Assembly: GCA_002347265.1 (NCBI GenBank)
Contig: DDYB01000021.1
Span: 32,629-60,105, forward strand
Reading direction: 5' to 3'
Length of the DNA stretch: 27,477 nucleotides
Source: Desulfobacteraceae bacterium UBA2245
GTDB lineage: Bacteria > Desulfobacterota > Desulfobacteria > Desulfobacterales > UBA2245
Under the pieces are notes generated by a model. The model saw nothing but the letters and a program-made list of their open reading frames with translations, made no database searches and had not been told where the DNA came from. The translations under genes were made by a program, and so were the position numbers. Below, piece by piece: positions 1 through 8,004 of the stretch. Position 1 is the first letter of the stretch. Every line of letters begins with the position of its first letter.

Positions 1-860
1 CAGCCGAGGCCCTGCTCTTCGATGGGGGCGGCTTCAGGCTCTGGCCCCACATGGGACGCGGGACCGGCGCCGTGGCATTTGCCGAAGGTGTGGCCGCCGG
101 CGACTAGTGCGACGGTCTCCTCGTCATTCATGGCCATACGAGCAAAGGTCTCGCGGACGTCACGGCCGGAGGCGACCGGATCGGGGTTGCCGTTCGGCCC
201 TTCCGGGTTCACGTAAATCAACCCCATCTGAACGGCCGCAAGAGGATTCTCGAGATCCCGGTCGCCCTCATAGCGTTTATCGCCAAGCCACTCGTCCTCA
301 GAGCCCCAATAAATGTCCTCTTCCGGCTCCCAGACATCCTCGCGTCCGCCGGCGAAGCCGAAGGTCTTGAATCCCATCGACTCAAGTGCGCAATTGCCGG
401 CCAAGATCATCAGGTCGGCCCAGGAGATTTTCCGGCCGTATTTCTGTTTGATCGGCCAGAGCAGCCGGCGCGCCTTGTCCAGGTTCACGTTGTCCGGCCA
501 GCTACTGAGGGGTGCCAGGCGCTGGGAACCGGACCCTGCGCCCCCACGGCCATCGCCCATGCGGTAGGTGCCTGCGCTGTGCCACGCCATCCGGATCATG
601 AGGCCCCCATAGTGCCCGAAGTCGGCCGGCCACCAATCCTGTGAATCGGTCATCAACGCATAGAGGTCCTGCTTCAGAGCATTGAGGTCGAGTTTTTTGA
701 ACTCTTCGGCATAGTTGAAGGTTTCGCCCATGGGATTGGACAGGGAAGAATGCTGGTGCAGAATATTCAGGTTCAACTGATTCGGCCACCAGTCCCGGTT
801 CGATCTGCCTCTGATAGCAGTAGGTTTGCCAACGCTGCCTGTTACCGGACATTTGCCCAT
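1..860 (-). CDS. katG: Catalase-peroxidase KatG, N-terminal 286 residues (runs off left edge)
   Basis: Bifunctional haem catalase-peroxidase that removes hydrogen peroxide in the cytoplasm. The frame is open from ATG at 860 to the window edge without a stop, so only the N-terminal part of a protein normally about 720-740 aa is present. The distal haem pocket is visible as RMAWHSAGTYR (Arg ~90, Trp ~93, His ~94). The Tyr (~216, in MGLIYVNPEGPNG) and Met (~242) that form the Met-Tyr-Trp adduct unique to KatG are also there, as is the proximal His (~257) in GGHTFGKCHGAG. A GGGAG ribosome site lies about 7 nt before the ATG. Upstream DNA is an apparent group II intron relic, so the native promoter is not obvious. 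The family call is secure; nothing can be said about the missing C-terminal half. Confidence 0.95.
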   Translation of the reverse strand, partial: MGKCPVTGSVGKPTAIRGRSNRDWWPNQLNLNILHQHSSLSNPMGETFNYAEEFKKLDLNALKQDLYALMTDSQDWWPADFGHYGGLMIRMAWHSAGTYRMGDGRGGAGSGSQRLAPLSSWPDNVNLDKARRLLWPIKQKYGRKISWADLMILAGNCALESMGFKTFGFAGGREDVWEPEEDIYWGSEDEWLGDKRYEGDRDLENPLAAVQMGLIYVNPEGPNGNPDPVASGRDVRETFARMAMNDEETVALVAGGHTFGKCHGAGPASHVGPEPEAAPIEEQGLG

Positions 861-894
861 CTCTGTTCTCCCTTTTTTTTCAGGTTTGTGTTCG

Positions 895-1011
895 TACGGC
901 TCTCACTGCAGGAAGGCCGTTTCCCCAACACCCAACCACAGATCCGGACGTGCGGTTTTCCCGCATTCGGTTCCTGAGTTGTACTCGCTTCCGCGCAAGG
1001 CTTATGCATCA
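895..1011 (-). mobile_element. Relic of a group II intron 3' end (domain V and probable domain VI)
   Basis: On the minus strand, 973 down to 941 folds like intron domain V. It opens GAACCG, has a TGCGG/CCGCA stem closed by a GAAA-type loop, then the typical ACGTCCGG bulge segment and a closing GGATC arm. The catalytic AGC triad appears as AAC and the basal helix has a mismatch, so it is probably inactive. A second small stem region follows (about 935-895), as expected for domain VI. An open frame of 60 codons (1188 to 1009) ends about 35 nt before domain V, where intron maturases usually end, but I do not recognise its sequence. No 5' intron end was found. Seen: the fold and consensus pieces. 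Inferred: degraded intron. Confidence 0.55.
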
Positions 1012-1588
1012 TGATAATGGACGATGTTGTCTTTTGACAACAATCATTTTGGGCTTAACGATTCCAGTGCGTTTAGTGTAATCGTCCTTGAAGTAAGGGA
1101 TATGCCCTCCCGTCCCGCAGGCCGAAACAAGCAGATCCGAATGTGACACAACGCCGTGCCGTGCCAGCAGCGCTTTCACTCTGGCGGCTTATGGCGCGTA
1201 TTCCCGGTCGTTTACATACATGGCATTCTTACTCCGCATTCCTGAAATCATCATCGACGCATCCGGCTTCGAATGCACATGCAGCCATTGTCATGTTCGC
1301 ATCCAAAAACGCCTGTGATCATGGTCGTCACGGAAAATATCGTTTCTTTCATTTCCACGGGACAACACGTGGTATAGTCCACCTTCACCTTCTATTCGCC
1401 ATGCTCTGCCCATGCCTTTAAAATTGCATGGAATTCTTGGACGGGTAAACCCTTTATTCACTTTTCAAGATGTGACAACGTTTTCCATACTGTAAGATAC
1501 ACCGAGCTTTGCTGGGAGAGATAACATGAAGTTCACCGGGAGGCGAACGCCTTTCCGCGACGCTCCGTTGGAACCACTCGTTGGTCAT
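1012..1588. other. Gene-poor stretch between katG/intron relic and restriction gene
   Basis: No convincing intact gene in about 580 nt. The short open frames on both strands have unnatural composition and no ribosome sites. The left part may be the body of the decayed group II intron. A small perfect inverted repeat (TGTTGTC, 4-nt spacer, GACAACA) sits at 1025-1042. The rest shows nothing I can name. Confidence 0.5.
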
Positions 1589-2557
1589 TCAGTCTTCATA
1601 AGGCCCGAGAAAACGTTCACCGTTGAAGTGTATGAGGTGCGTAGGAGACTCGGCGATCCAGACTTCGGTTTCCCAGGAGATGTCACCCAAGTATTTCACC
1701 ATAGCCTTCCGATCAAGAAACGTGGTCACAAAAACAAGGCCGGCAGTTGATCCGGAAAACAACGCCTTCAATTCCTGCCTTCGTTTGGGGTTCACAGGTC
1801 CGTGGCTCGTTACAGCCTCAATAAGAACCAGCCAGTTCCTTTCTGCGCAATACACGACAACATCCGGCATTTTTCCGTGTTCTTCTATTCTGACCCCCAG
1901 CCGTGATAAAGCATCTGAATCGAAATAGGCCCATTTCATCTGGGTGTCCCCAACGTAAATGACATAACTTCCCGGCGTGAACAATGGGCAGAAATCATCC
2001 ATGATTTTTTTTACCAAAACATTCTGGCCGCCTGGTGAAAGCTTTATCTCTTGGCCGTTTGCAAGATTGACAGGCAGTCGCCTCATTTCCCTTTCACGTG
2101 CATACAGCTTCTTCAATGTATCCACGGTCCGAAGGCGCCGAAGCAATTCGCTTTTCCATCCAGGTTTTCCAAAACCTCGGAGCAGCTTGAGGACAGACGG
2201 TTCGATCTGATACACTGCCTTGGGGCTATTGGTCGGTCTTGAGGGCTTGTCTGGATTGGCGACGATTAAGGCTGCCTGCAGAAACTGATGGACTGTTTGG
2301 CGGCGTACCGTTTCACGGGTGTTTGGAGCGTACTTCTTCCCATAGTGCTCCTGAAAAAAATCCATCATAGGAGTAATGCCCATAAGTGGATCAGATGCGT
2401 CTTTCCATTTGTCTGCAGGCTTGAGACCCAGCAGAGAGAGCAGGGTCAAAGCAGAGCGCTCGTTTTGTTGCTGCCTTGGAAGGCCGAGATCGTTCAGGAT
2501 GGTGAGAGCCTCCTTGATCTTTTTCTCCGCCTTTTTTCCGCTAATCTCATTTGTCAA
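1589..2557 (-). CDS. BsuBI/PstI-family type II restriction endonuclease
   Basis: Type IIP restriction enzyme of 322 aa. The characterised relatives PstI and BsuBI cut CTGCAG. The C-terminal catalytic domain shows GDTQMKWAYFD (~203-213), then a PD-(D/E)xK-like core with PD at 231-232 and Glu ~247 in LVLIEAVTSHGPVNPKRR, and a family-typical ending with PTHLIHFNGERFLGPY. The N-terminal half is helical and probably serves in DNA recognition and dimer contacts. The start at 2557 lies inside the last codons of the upstream methyltransferase (11-bp overlap), which implies translational coupling and delayed endonuclease synthesis. Length and motifs look complete, so it may be active. Site specificity is inferred from the family; it could have drifted. 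Confidence 0.93.
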   Translation of the reverse strand: MTNEISGKKAEKKIKEALTILNDLGLPRQQQNERSALTLLSLLGLKPADKWKDASDPLMGITPMMDFFQEHYGKKYAPNTRETVRRQTVHQFLQAALIVANPDKPSRPTNSPKAVYQIEPSVLKLLRGFGKPGWKSELLRRLRTVDTLKKLYAREREMRRLPVNLANGQEIKLSPGGQNVLVKKIMDDFCPLFTPGSYVIYVGDTQMKWAYFDSDALSRLGVRIEEHGKMPDVVVYCAERNWLVLIEAVTSHGPVNPKRRQELKALFSGSTAGLVFVTTFLDRKAMVKYLGDISWETEVWIAESPTHLIHFNGERFLGPYED

Positions 2558-4055
2558 GATTCGAACACTCCTTTTCTATGATGGAATCTATGGTTTCTTG
2601 ATCGGGCATGGTCTCGCCAATTAACGCACCAAGGCGCGTGAGTTGTTCTTGGTTGGGATACGGCAACTTTCGAAGATCGGTCGCATTCACCTGTGTGTGT
2701 CCGCTGAAAAGTCGGAAATACTGGTCAACCATTGTGGAATTAAGGTATAAGGCAAGCCCCTTCGCCAAATCGGCTGGCAGACCTCTGCCGTTTTGATGAT
2801 AATAGTTCAGGTGGTTCTCAAAGCCCACATAGGACGCGTTGATGCGTGCAGAGTCGTAAACTGCCGCCATGATGCGTCTCTGTTGTTCCTTAGATGAAAA
2901 CCTTTTCGTAAGAACATAGAATCCGGCTTCAACAAGAAGGTTCGAAGTCTCCGAATTTGACGAGATGGCATTCGGTTTCTTGCTCGATTCTGCGGGCCAG
3001 TTGATGAAACCATTGACGAAATGACACGGATAAATCAGGGGAACGTCGCCCTGCTGGGGAAACTGTTTGAGGTGTTCTCGCGCTCTAAAATCGACAACGC
3101 GCCCGGTGGAAACATTCAGCCCCAGCTTGCTGAGAGATGAGGTAAAGTTTTTCACTTGTTCCGTGGGGACAATATCAGCCTCTTTGATATCAAGACGAAT
3201 AAACATATCCCGATCATGGGGATGGACAACTTGACTGTACGGGACTGCCGAGGTAACTGCCCTGTCGAAGTCGAGGCCCTCTGAGACCGAGACAAATACA
3301 GACTCCGGTTTCTGAAGTCCACGCGCAGCGTGATAGATTATATTTTCTTGCAGTACGTTGTCGTCTCCGAACGCCTTCTTACGGGATTCGAAGATGTGAA
3401 TCCGTTTCAAGCTCATCATGCGCAAGAAGGCAGCGCGAAACCTCTTAAAATACGGGCCGTTGCAGAAGCTGCGAGGCGTTATCGCGACCATCTGACCGTC
3501 TTGTTCCAGCAACAACATAGACAGCCAGACAAATACCGCATACAGGTTTGCTACCCTTATGCCCGACAAATAGAGCTTCCTGCTCACGGCAGTCTGGCTG
3601 TTAATCTTTTTGTATGGAGGGTTAAGAATTGCATGGGTGAATCGTATGCCCGGCGCGACAAATAGAGATCCATTTACTTCGCTAAGTGCGGCAGAGATAA
3701 AATCTTCGGCCTTTATGGTTCCGTGAAATTCGATGCCCTTGGATATGCAAAGGGACTGGCAGGTTCTCAGTGTATCTTCAAGATACGGTAGAATGGCGCT
3801 GTCTGTTTCGTAGGCAACAACCTCTATTGATCGGGGACGTTCACCTTTTGAAATCAGGGTTTCCACACAGGCCGCAAAAAGCACGCCTGTCCCCGCCCCT
3901 GGGTCCAAAATCCTCACTCGTTGAGGACCGGTTTCGAACATAGACGACATGAACCTGGCTATTGCAACAGGCGTCAGAAACTGGCCAATCTCGGAGCGGT
4001 CGTTTCTACTTGTTGCGTAGTTAAACGATTTACGAATATTGTCAAGTGTGTTCAT
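2547..4055 (-). CDS. BsuBI/PstI-type DNA adenine N6-methyltransferase
   Basis: Protective modification enzyme of 502 aa, matching the roughly 500-aa length of M.BsuBI and M.PstI. It would transfer a methyl group from S-adenosylmethionine to adenine N6 in the recognition site. The motif order is that of the gamma class: motif X (GQFLTP, ~24-29), motif I SAM-binding loop (DPGAGTGVLF, ~51-60) and catalytic motif IV (NPPY, ~145-148). The C-terminal half is the target-recognition region. It is first in a two-gene operon with the endonuclease. There is no clear Shine-Dalgarno before ATG 4055. A candidate promoter ends only about 9 nt upstream, suggesting a leaderless or very short-leader message. 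Confidence 0.93.
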   Translation of the reverse strand: MNTLDNIRKSFNYATSRNDRSEIGQFLTPVAIARFMSSMFETGPQRVRILDPGAGTGVLFAACVETLISKGERPRSIEVVAYETDSAILPYLEDTLRTCQSLCISKGIEFHGTIKAEDFISAALSEVNGSLFVAPGIRFTHAILNPPYKKINSQTAVSRKLYLSGIRVANLYAVFVWLSMLLLEQDGQMVAITPRSFCNGPYFKRFRAAFLRMMSLKRIHIFESRKKAFGDDNVLQENIIYHAARGLQKPESVFVSVSEGLDFDRAVTSAVPYSQVVHPHDRDMFIRLDIKEADIVPTEQVKNFTSSLSKLGLNVSTGRVVDFRAREHLKQFPQQGDVPLIYPCHFVNGFINWPAESSKKPNAISSNSETSNLLVEAGFYVLTKRFSSKEQQRRIMAAVYDSARINASYVGFENHLNYYHQNGRGLPADLAKGLALYLNSTMVDQYFRLFSGHTQVNATDLRKLPYPNQEQLTRLGALIGETMPDQETIDSIIEKECSNLDK

Positions 4056-4070
4056 GGATTAAGTAATCAT

Positions 4071-4099
4071 ATCATTTTCAACGTTTCAGGCATAGTCAA
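4071..4099 (-). promoter_or_regulatory. Candidate sigma-70 promoter of the restriction-modification operon
   Basis: On the minus strand TTGACT (4099-4094), a 17-nt spacer and AATGAT (4076-4071) match the -35/-10 consensus 5/6 and 4/6. Transcription would begin near 4064, about 9 nt before the methyltransferase ATG. Found by eye; no start-site data. Confidence 0.4.
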
Positions 4100-4119
4100 C
4101 ACATTATGACTCAGAAAGC

Positions 4120-4192
4120 GCGAAGCGCGGGACGTCCTTAAGTAACTAAATAAATATACTTATTAAGCGGTGGCGTTTTGCAAGCGCTTCGC
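4120..4192. repeat. Inverted repeat enclosing an AT-rich near-palindrome upstream of the R-M operon
   Basis: GCGAAGCGC at 4120-4128 is a perfect inverted copy of GCGCTTCGC at 4184-4192. Between them, 4137-4168 holds an imperfect palindrome (CTTAAGTA ... TACTTATTAAG) in AT-rich sequence. It could be a regulator site, a terminator-like hairpin or the scar of an insertion. Which one cannot be decided from sequence alone. Confidence 0.45.
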
Positions 4193-4313
4193 CCCTTCTG
4201 GCACCATAGCGGGCACCCGAAGTGGTACAGAAAATTCCGGGCGCATCTGATCTGGCTGATGTCCGCATGACTTTTCAAATACTACAGACAGGAAAACCGT
4301 TCAAGTTAGTGAG

Positions 4314-5129
4314 TTAATTAAGCCCGTCCCGCAAATGCCCTGGCGGCAGTGCTCCGATCTGCTCCTGGAGGTCGATGATCGGCTGCTGGCTCACCTCGAG
4401 GAATCCCTCACGCGGTCGGTCGAGATCGACCACGAGGGTAATGACCGCACCGAGGACGATAATCAGCACGGCGGCGGTGAGGGGGCTGCGCCGAAGGGTA
4501 AGCCCTCCGCTGTAACCCAGCATCCCCAGCGTCAGCATTGAGCCCAGGAGAAGCAGGATGAGGATCGTCTCGGGAACGCGCCCATACAGGCCCGCAATGA
4601 CCCGCGTCTCGTGCAGGTCAATCGTTTCGTTCAGTGAATCGATGAAGAGGGCCAGGACGTCCGAGTCGGGCGTGGCGCGGGCCAATCCTTCGGCGATCGA
4701 CCAGAGCTTCGCTTGAATCTCGACCGAGTGGGCCATCCTCACTCGTAAGTCTGCTAGATCGTTGGTCACGATGCGCAGGGGCACGTAGTCGCGGATCAGA
4801 TCCTTGATTTTGCTCGAAGCCGGCTCCGGCAGATAGCCGGCCCGGAGATACGTGGTGCCCACCGAGTTCGCCTCGGCGAGCACAAGCTTGCGGCGCGTGT
4901 CAAAGCGATCGGATGCCATCCCCATCGTGATCGCGAGTAAGAACGCCATAAGAGCCAGAAGCGAACCCACGATCATGGTTGTGGGACCATCCTTCTCGTC
5001 GGGCGTTCGCTCCTGCCACCAGCGCCCGAGGCGGTAACCGACCTCGGCCGTGATCAGCGCCACAATTGTGAACGCTACGAAGAAGCCGACTATCGGCAGT
5101 GAATCGATTAACTGCTGGAAACGCATCAT
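4314..5129 (-). CDS. DUF4239 (bestrophin-like) integral membrane protein
   Basis: Inner-membrane protein of about 271 aa with no established function. Two hydrophobic segments near the N-terminus (VGFFVAFTIVALITAEVGYRL and the MIVGSLLALMAFLLAITMGM stretch) and two near the C-terminus flank a soluble helical middle region. The sequence FDTRRKLVLAEANSVGTTYLRAGYLP after the second segment is typical of the DUF4239 family. The preferred start is one of two tandem ATGs (5129 or 5126) right behind a GGGGGAGGG ribosome site; the longer frame back to 5162 has no such site. It stands alone between the R-M genes and a dead recombinase. Channel function is only a family-name association. Confidence 0.75.
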   Translation of the reverse strand: MMRFQQLIDSLPIVGFFVAFTIVALITAEVGYRLGRWWQERTPDEKDGPTTMIVGSLLALMAFLLAITMGMASDRFDTRRKLVLAEANSVGTTYLRAGYLPEPASSKIKDLIRDYVPLRIVTNDLADLRVRMAHSVEIQAKLWSIAEGLARATPDSDVLALFIDSLNETIDLHETRVIAGLYGRVPETILILLLLGSMLTLGMLGYSGGLTLRRSPLTAAVLIIVLGAVITLVVDLDRPREGFLEVSQQPIIDLQEQIGALPPGHLRDGLN

Positions 5130-5282
5130 CCCTCCCCCGCGCTTGGGTTGTCGCCAATGCAATCACTACCCAACAGAGTAATATGCGGACAAATCACTAT
5201 GTTTTTGTCCACTTATTGCAAACAGCCTGCATATTTCCACATTTTGCGATAATATGCTCGTTATAGTAGAAATTCAACCCAA

Positions 5283-5640
5283 TTTCGTCCTGATCCCGAA
5301 CTTAAACTTATGGATCAGATCCGCCGGACGCCACGGTACCATCACTATGCTTATCGTAACGGATAGACCTGTTGTCAGTGGATTCTTCGCTATATCCATT
5401 ACTTTGGAGGCAAAACGCACCCGGCCGCGCTTGATGCAAAGGACGTGGCTCCCAGCTGGCCGGGATAGACAAAAAGATCGGCTGCCATACACTCAGGCAC
5501 AGCTTCGCCACTCACCTGCTCGAAGACGGGGTCAATATCCCTGTGCTCCAGGAACTGCTGGGCAATGCAGATCTGAAGACACCGAGATCTACACCCACGT
5601 CATGAACCGCGACCAGCGACAGTTGCAAAGCCCCGGACCG
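5283..5640 (+). pseudogene. Broken integron-type / phage-type tyrosine recombinase
   Basis: Pieces of a site-specific tyrosine recombinase can be read on the plus strand across frames. The N-terminal core-binding part reads FRPDPELKLMDQIRR, then YHHYAYRNG, an in-frame TAG at 5364-5366 (probably from CAG), and WILRYIHYFGGKTHPAALDAKDVA up to about 5450. The middle of the gene, including the first catalytic Arg, is missing. The C-terminal end resumes with AGIDKKIGCHTLRHSFATHLL (the HxxR box), VLQELLGNADLK, a one-base frameshift near 5580, then TEIYTHVMNRDQ with the nucleophile Tyr. LGN replaces the usual LGH. The YxxH spacing and RYIHF-GK-HP pattern resemble integron integrases and their chromosomal relatives. 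Clearly nonfunctional. Confidence 0.85.
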
Positions 5641-5680
5641 CCTTTGACTTGCGGGGGCGAGTCTGAAAATTATTACGCGT

Positions 5681-6172
5681 TTATTGGGGGCCTGGATCAA
5701 AAAACTCGCGGATCTTCTGGTCCAGGAACTCCCTGGAGCGGGGACCTACGATGCGTTCGGCAATTTTGCCTTCCTTGACCAGAAAAATCATGGGCAAAGC
5801 AAAGATCTCATACTGGTCCACGGCCTTTTCGCCCACCCAGTAAACCGGAAATTTCACGCCCGCCTTATCCACGATGGGCTGCATGATCTCGGGGCCTTCC
5901 AGATCGAGGCTGATGCCGATCATGTTCAGACCCTTTTTCCCGTACTTTTCGTAGAGCTTGTTCAGAATGGGAAGCTCTTCCCGGCACGGTTTGCACCATG
6001 CCACGATGGGTACGATCATGTATTCGTGATCCGTCGAACGGATCATGGCGTCGAGTTCCGACATCTCCATTCTCTGAACCGTGTTTTTGGCGCCGGATGA
6101 GGCCGGATCCGCGGAACATGCGCAGAGTATCATGATTGTGATGAGTCCCCAGAAGATGCATCTATATGGCAT
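5681..6172 (-). CDS. TlpA/ResA-like thioredoxin-fold lipoprotein
   Basis: Predicted envelope thiol-disulfide protein, 163 aa from ATG 6172, which follows an AGGAAAA ribosome site. The first 19 residues form a lipoprotein signal ending in LCAC (lipidation Cys ~19). The thioredoxin fold carries the redox pair in WCKPC (Cys ~60 and ~63) and a cis-proline in ALPMIFLV. Such proteins usually reduce disulfides or haem-binding cysteines outside the cytoplasm. The frame extends upstream to 6271, but that part lacks signal-peptide character. It follows the corrinoid activator gene by about 120 nt on the same strand; a functional link to that module is possible but unproven. Confidence 0.85.
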   Translation of the reverse strand: MPYRCIFWGLITIMILCACSADPASSGAKNTVQRMEMSELDAMIRSTDHEYMIVPIVAWCKPCREELPILNKLYEKYGKKGLNMIGISLDLEGPEIMQPIVDKAGVKFPVYWVGEKAVDQYEIFALPMIFLVKEGKIAERIVGPRSREFLDQKIREFFDPGPQ

Positions 6173-6292
6173 GGCAAGTTTTCCTGTATTGAAATTGAGG
6201 GCGTTTCGCGAACCACGTTTAATTCGCGGCGGCTTTATTTTTATCTGAAAAAGGCCCTGTTTGCAAAGCATTGTTCATGTCCGGGCGTTGAT

Positions 6293-7915
6293 TCACCCAA
6301 AGGCCATGGCCTGAACGAAGGCGTCTTCAAAATCCGGCCGGCCGGCCAGCTCCAGCGTCTGAATGTCGCGGGCGAGCTGTTCGGCGACCCGGCGCGTCCC
6401 ATGATGGACCAGCAGCATGATCGCCCCCGCTCCCGCGGCGTTTCCCGCGGCGGAAATCCTCGATGGCTTCAATTTCGGCAGCATGCCGATACAAAGCACA
6501 TCTTCCGGGGAGAGAAAGGTGCCGAAAGCGCCGGACATGATGATGCTTTCGGGAATCCTGAATCCGGCATCCCGGCAGAGCAGTTCGATTCCGGCGCGAA
6601 GCGCGCCCTTTCCCAGCTGAATCGCCCGTATGTCCTTCTGGGTCAGGACGATATCCCGCCCGGTTCCGGAGCTTTCCGCCGGAACCACGACGAATGCCGC
6701 ACACTTCTGGCCGGAACGAATCGGCGCAAAACCCTCGACCAGACGGCCGTCGGAACGCATCATTCCCGATCTGAGCAGTGCCGCGGCGGCGCTGATCACG
6801 CCGGAACCGCACAGGCCCATGGGTTTGACCGGCGCGCCTGCCGTTCGAAGAACCGACCAGCTCACGCGCTTTGTCCGCGGGTCGATCGATACGCTGTCCA
6901 CGGCGCCGGATGTTGCCGGCATGCCGCAGCCGATGGAGGCGCCCTCAAATACCGGCCCGGTAGCGCAGGAAGCGGCCATGAGCGCTTTTTCTCCGGCAAT
7001 CACCAGTTCTCCGTTGGTCCCCACATCCACCAGCATGACGCCGGAAGGGGCCTTCGGCATTCCCACCGCGAGGGCCGCGGCCACCGTGTCCGAACCGATA
7101 AAGCCTGACACCAGAGGTGCCGTGTAGATTTCCAGGGACGGGTTCCATTCAAATCCAAGGGAGGAAGCGCTTACTTTCCGGGCTTCTGCAAATGCCGGCC
7201 GGTATGGACAGGTTCCAAGGGAGGCGGGGTCGATGCCCAGAAAAAAATGCATCATCGCGGGGTTTCCCACCACCGCCATTTCTCTGATGTCCTCGGCGGC
7301 AAGATTGGCGGACCGGCACAGGCTTCTGGATGCCTGTTGAACGGCGGAAACGGCCAGCTGCTGAAGCTTTGAAAGGATTTCGGGGCTTTTCGCCGATGCA
7401 CTGATTCGGCTCATCACGTCTTCCCCGAAGATTAACTGGGGGTTTTTCACCGAAGCGGAACCGACGGCCCTTCCCGTGGCGCGTTCGCATAAATACGCGG
7501 CGATGGTGGTGGTGCCCAGATCCACGGCCAGCCCATAACCGGCCAGAGCGGAATCCGGTTTGAAATCAACGGGAAAACCAATCGCCAGAGCGGCTTTGTC
7601 GGTTCTTTCAAAAACCGCCAGCGAGGCTTCGGGAATTTCCAGGATCAGGTGCTCTCGAACCGTCACCTGGCAGGCGGCGCGAAATCCGGCCCGGTATTTT
7701 TCCTCGCCGACCAGGGGGATCTGGTCCGCATCGCCGCCCGGCAAGCTGGAATCGATTTTTACCAGGCATTTTCCGCAGACCCCGTTTCCCCCGCAATCCG
7801 CGCGCAGCAGAACCCCTGAAGCCGTCAGGCGCTCCAGCAGGTTGTCCCCTGTTTCCGCCTCGATCTCTGTGTTTCCAAAGGGGGTTCGAACCGTGATGAT
7901 CTGTTTCATGGGCAT
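6293..7915 (-). CDS. Reductive activator of corrinoid proteins (RACo/RamA-like, [2Fe-2S] + ASKHA)
   Basis: ATP-dependent activator that returns inactive Co(II) corrinoid cofactor to the Co(I) state in methyltransferase systems. The N-terminal ferredoxin domain binds a [2Fe-2S] cluster through Cys 41, 47, 50 (CGGNGVCGKC) and 82. A short linker is followed by the DUF4445/ASKHA nucleotide-binding part, with the phosphate loop AVDLGTTT near 130-137 and later glycine-rich segments (VDVGTNGEL, GLCGSG, MSGAFG). At 540 aa it is somewhat shorter than well-known RACo proteins of about 630 aa, so the linker domain is probably reduced. It is third in the operon after the corrinoid protein and the pterin methyltransferase, exactly the partners expected. 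Start at 7915 is the first ATG; an ATG two codons later is possible. Confidence 0.9.
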   Translation of the reverse strand: MPMKQIITVRTPFGNTEIEAETGDNLLERLTASGVLLRADCGGNGVCGKCLVKIDSSLPGGDADQIPLVGEEKYRAGFRAACQVTVREHLILEIPEASLAVFERTDKAALAIGFPVDFKPDSALAGYGLAVDLGTTTIAAYLCERATGRAVGSASVKNPQLIFGEDVMSRISASAKSPEILSKLQQLAVSAVQQASRSLCRSANLAAEDIREMAVVGNPAMMHFFLGIDPASLGTCPYRPAFAEARKVSASSLGFEWNPSLEIYTAPLVSGFIGSDTVAAALAVGMPKAPSGVMLVDVGTNGELVIAGEKALMAASCATGPVFEGASIGCGMPATSGAVDSVSIDPRTKRVSWSVLRTAGAPVKPMGLCGSGVISAAAALLRSGMMRSDGRLVEGFAPIRSGQKCAAFVVVPAESSGTGRDIVLTQKDIRAIQLGKGALRAGIELLCRDAGFRIPESIIMSGAFGTFLSPEDVLCIGMLPKLKPSRISAAGNAAGAGAIMLLVHHGTRRVAEQLARDIQTLELAGRPDFEDAFVQAMAFG

Positions 7916-8004
7916 TCATCTTTTTCACGAAACGTACGGGTTGCGGATCTGCCGGGAATCGGACCGCTCGGGGCCTGGAAAAAGCGTGACCAGCGTCTTT
8001 AAAC

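Noticed and set aside
502..852. 116-aa minus-strand open frame inside katG
   Set aside because: It is a +1/-1 frame shadow; the real katG frame is open from 860 to the left edge and encodes all haem-pocket motifs.
4209..4319. Open plus-strand stub ending in a TAA that overlaps the DUF4239 gene end
   Set aside because: About 36 codons with protein-like composition but preceded by a stop, no start, no recognisable family; kept only as a possible decayed fragment.
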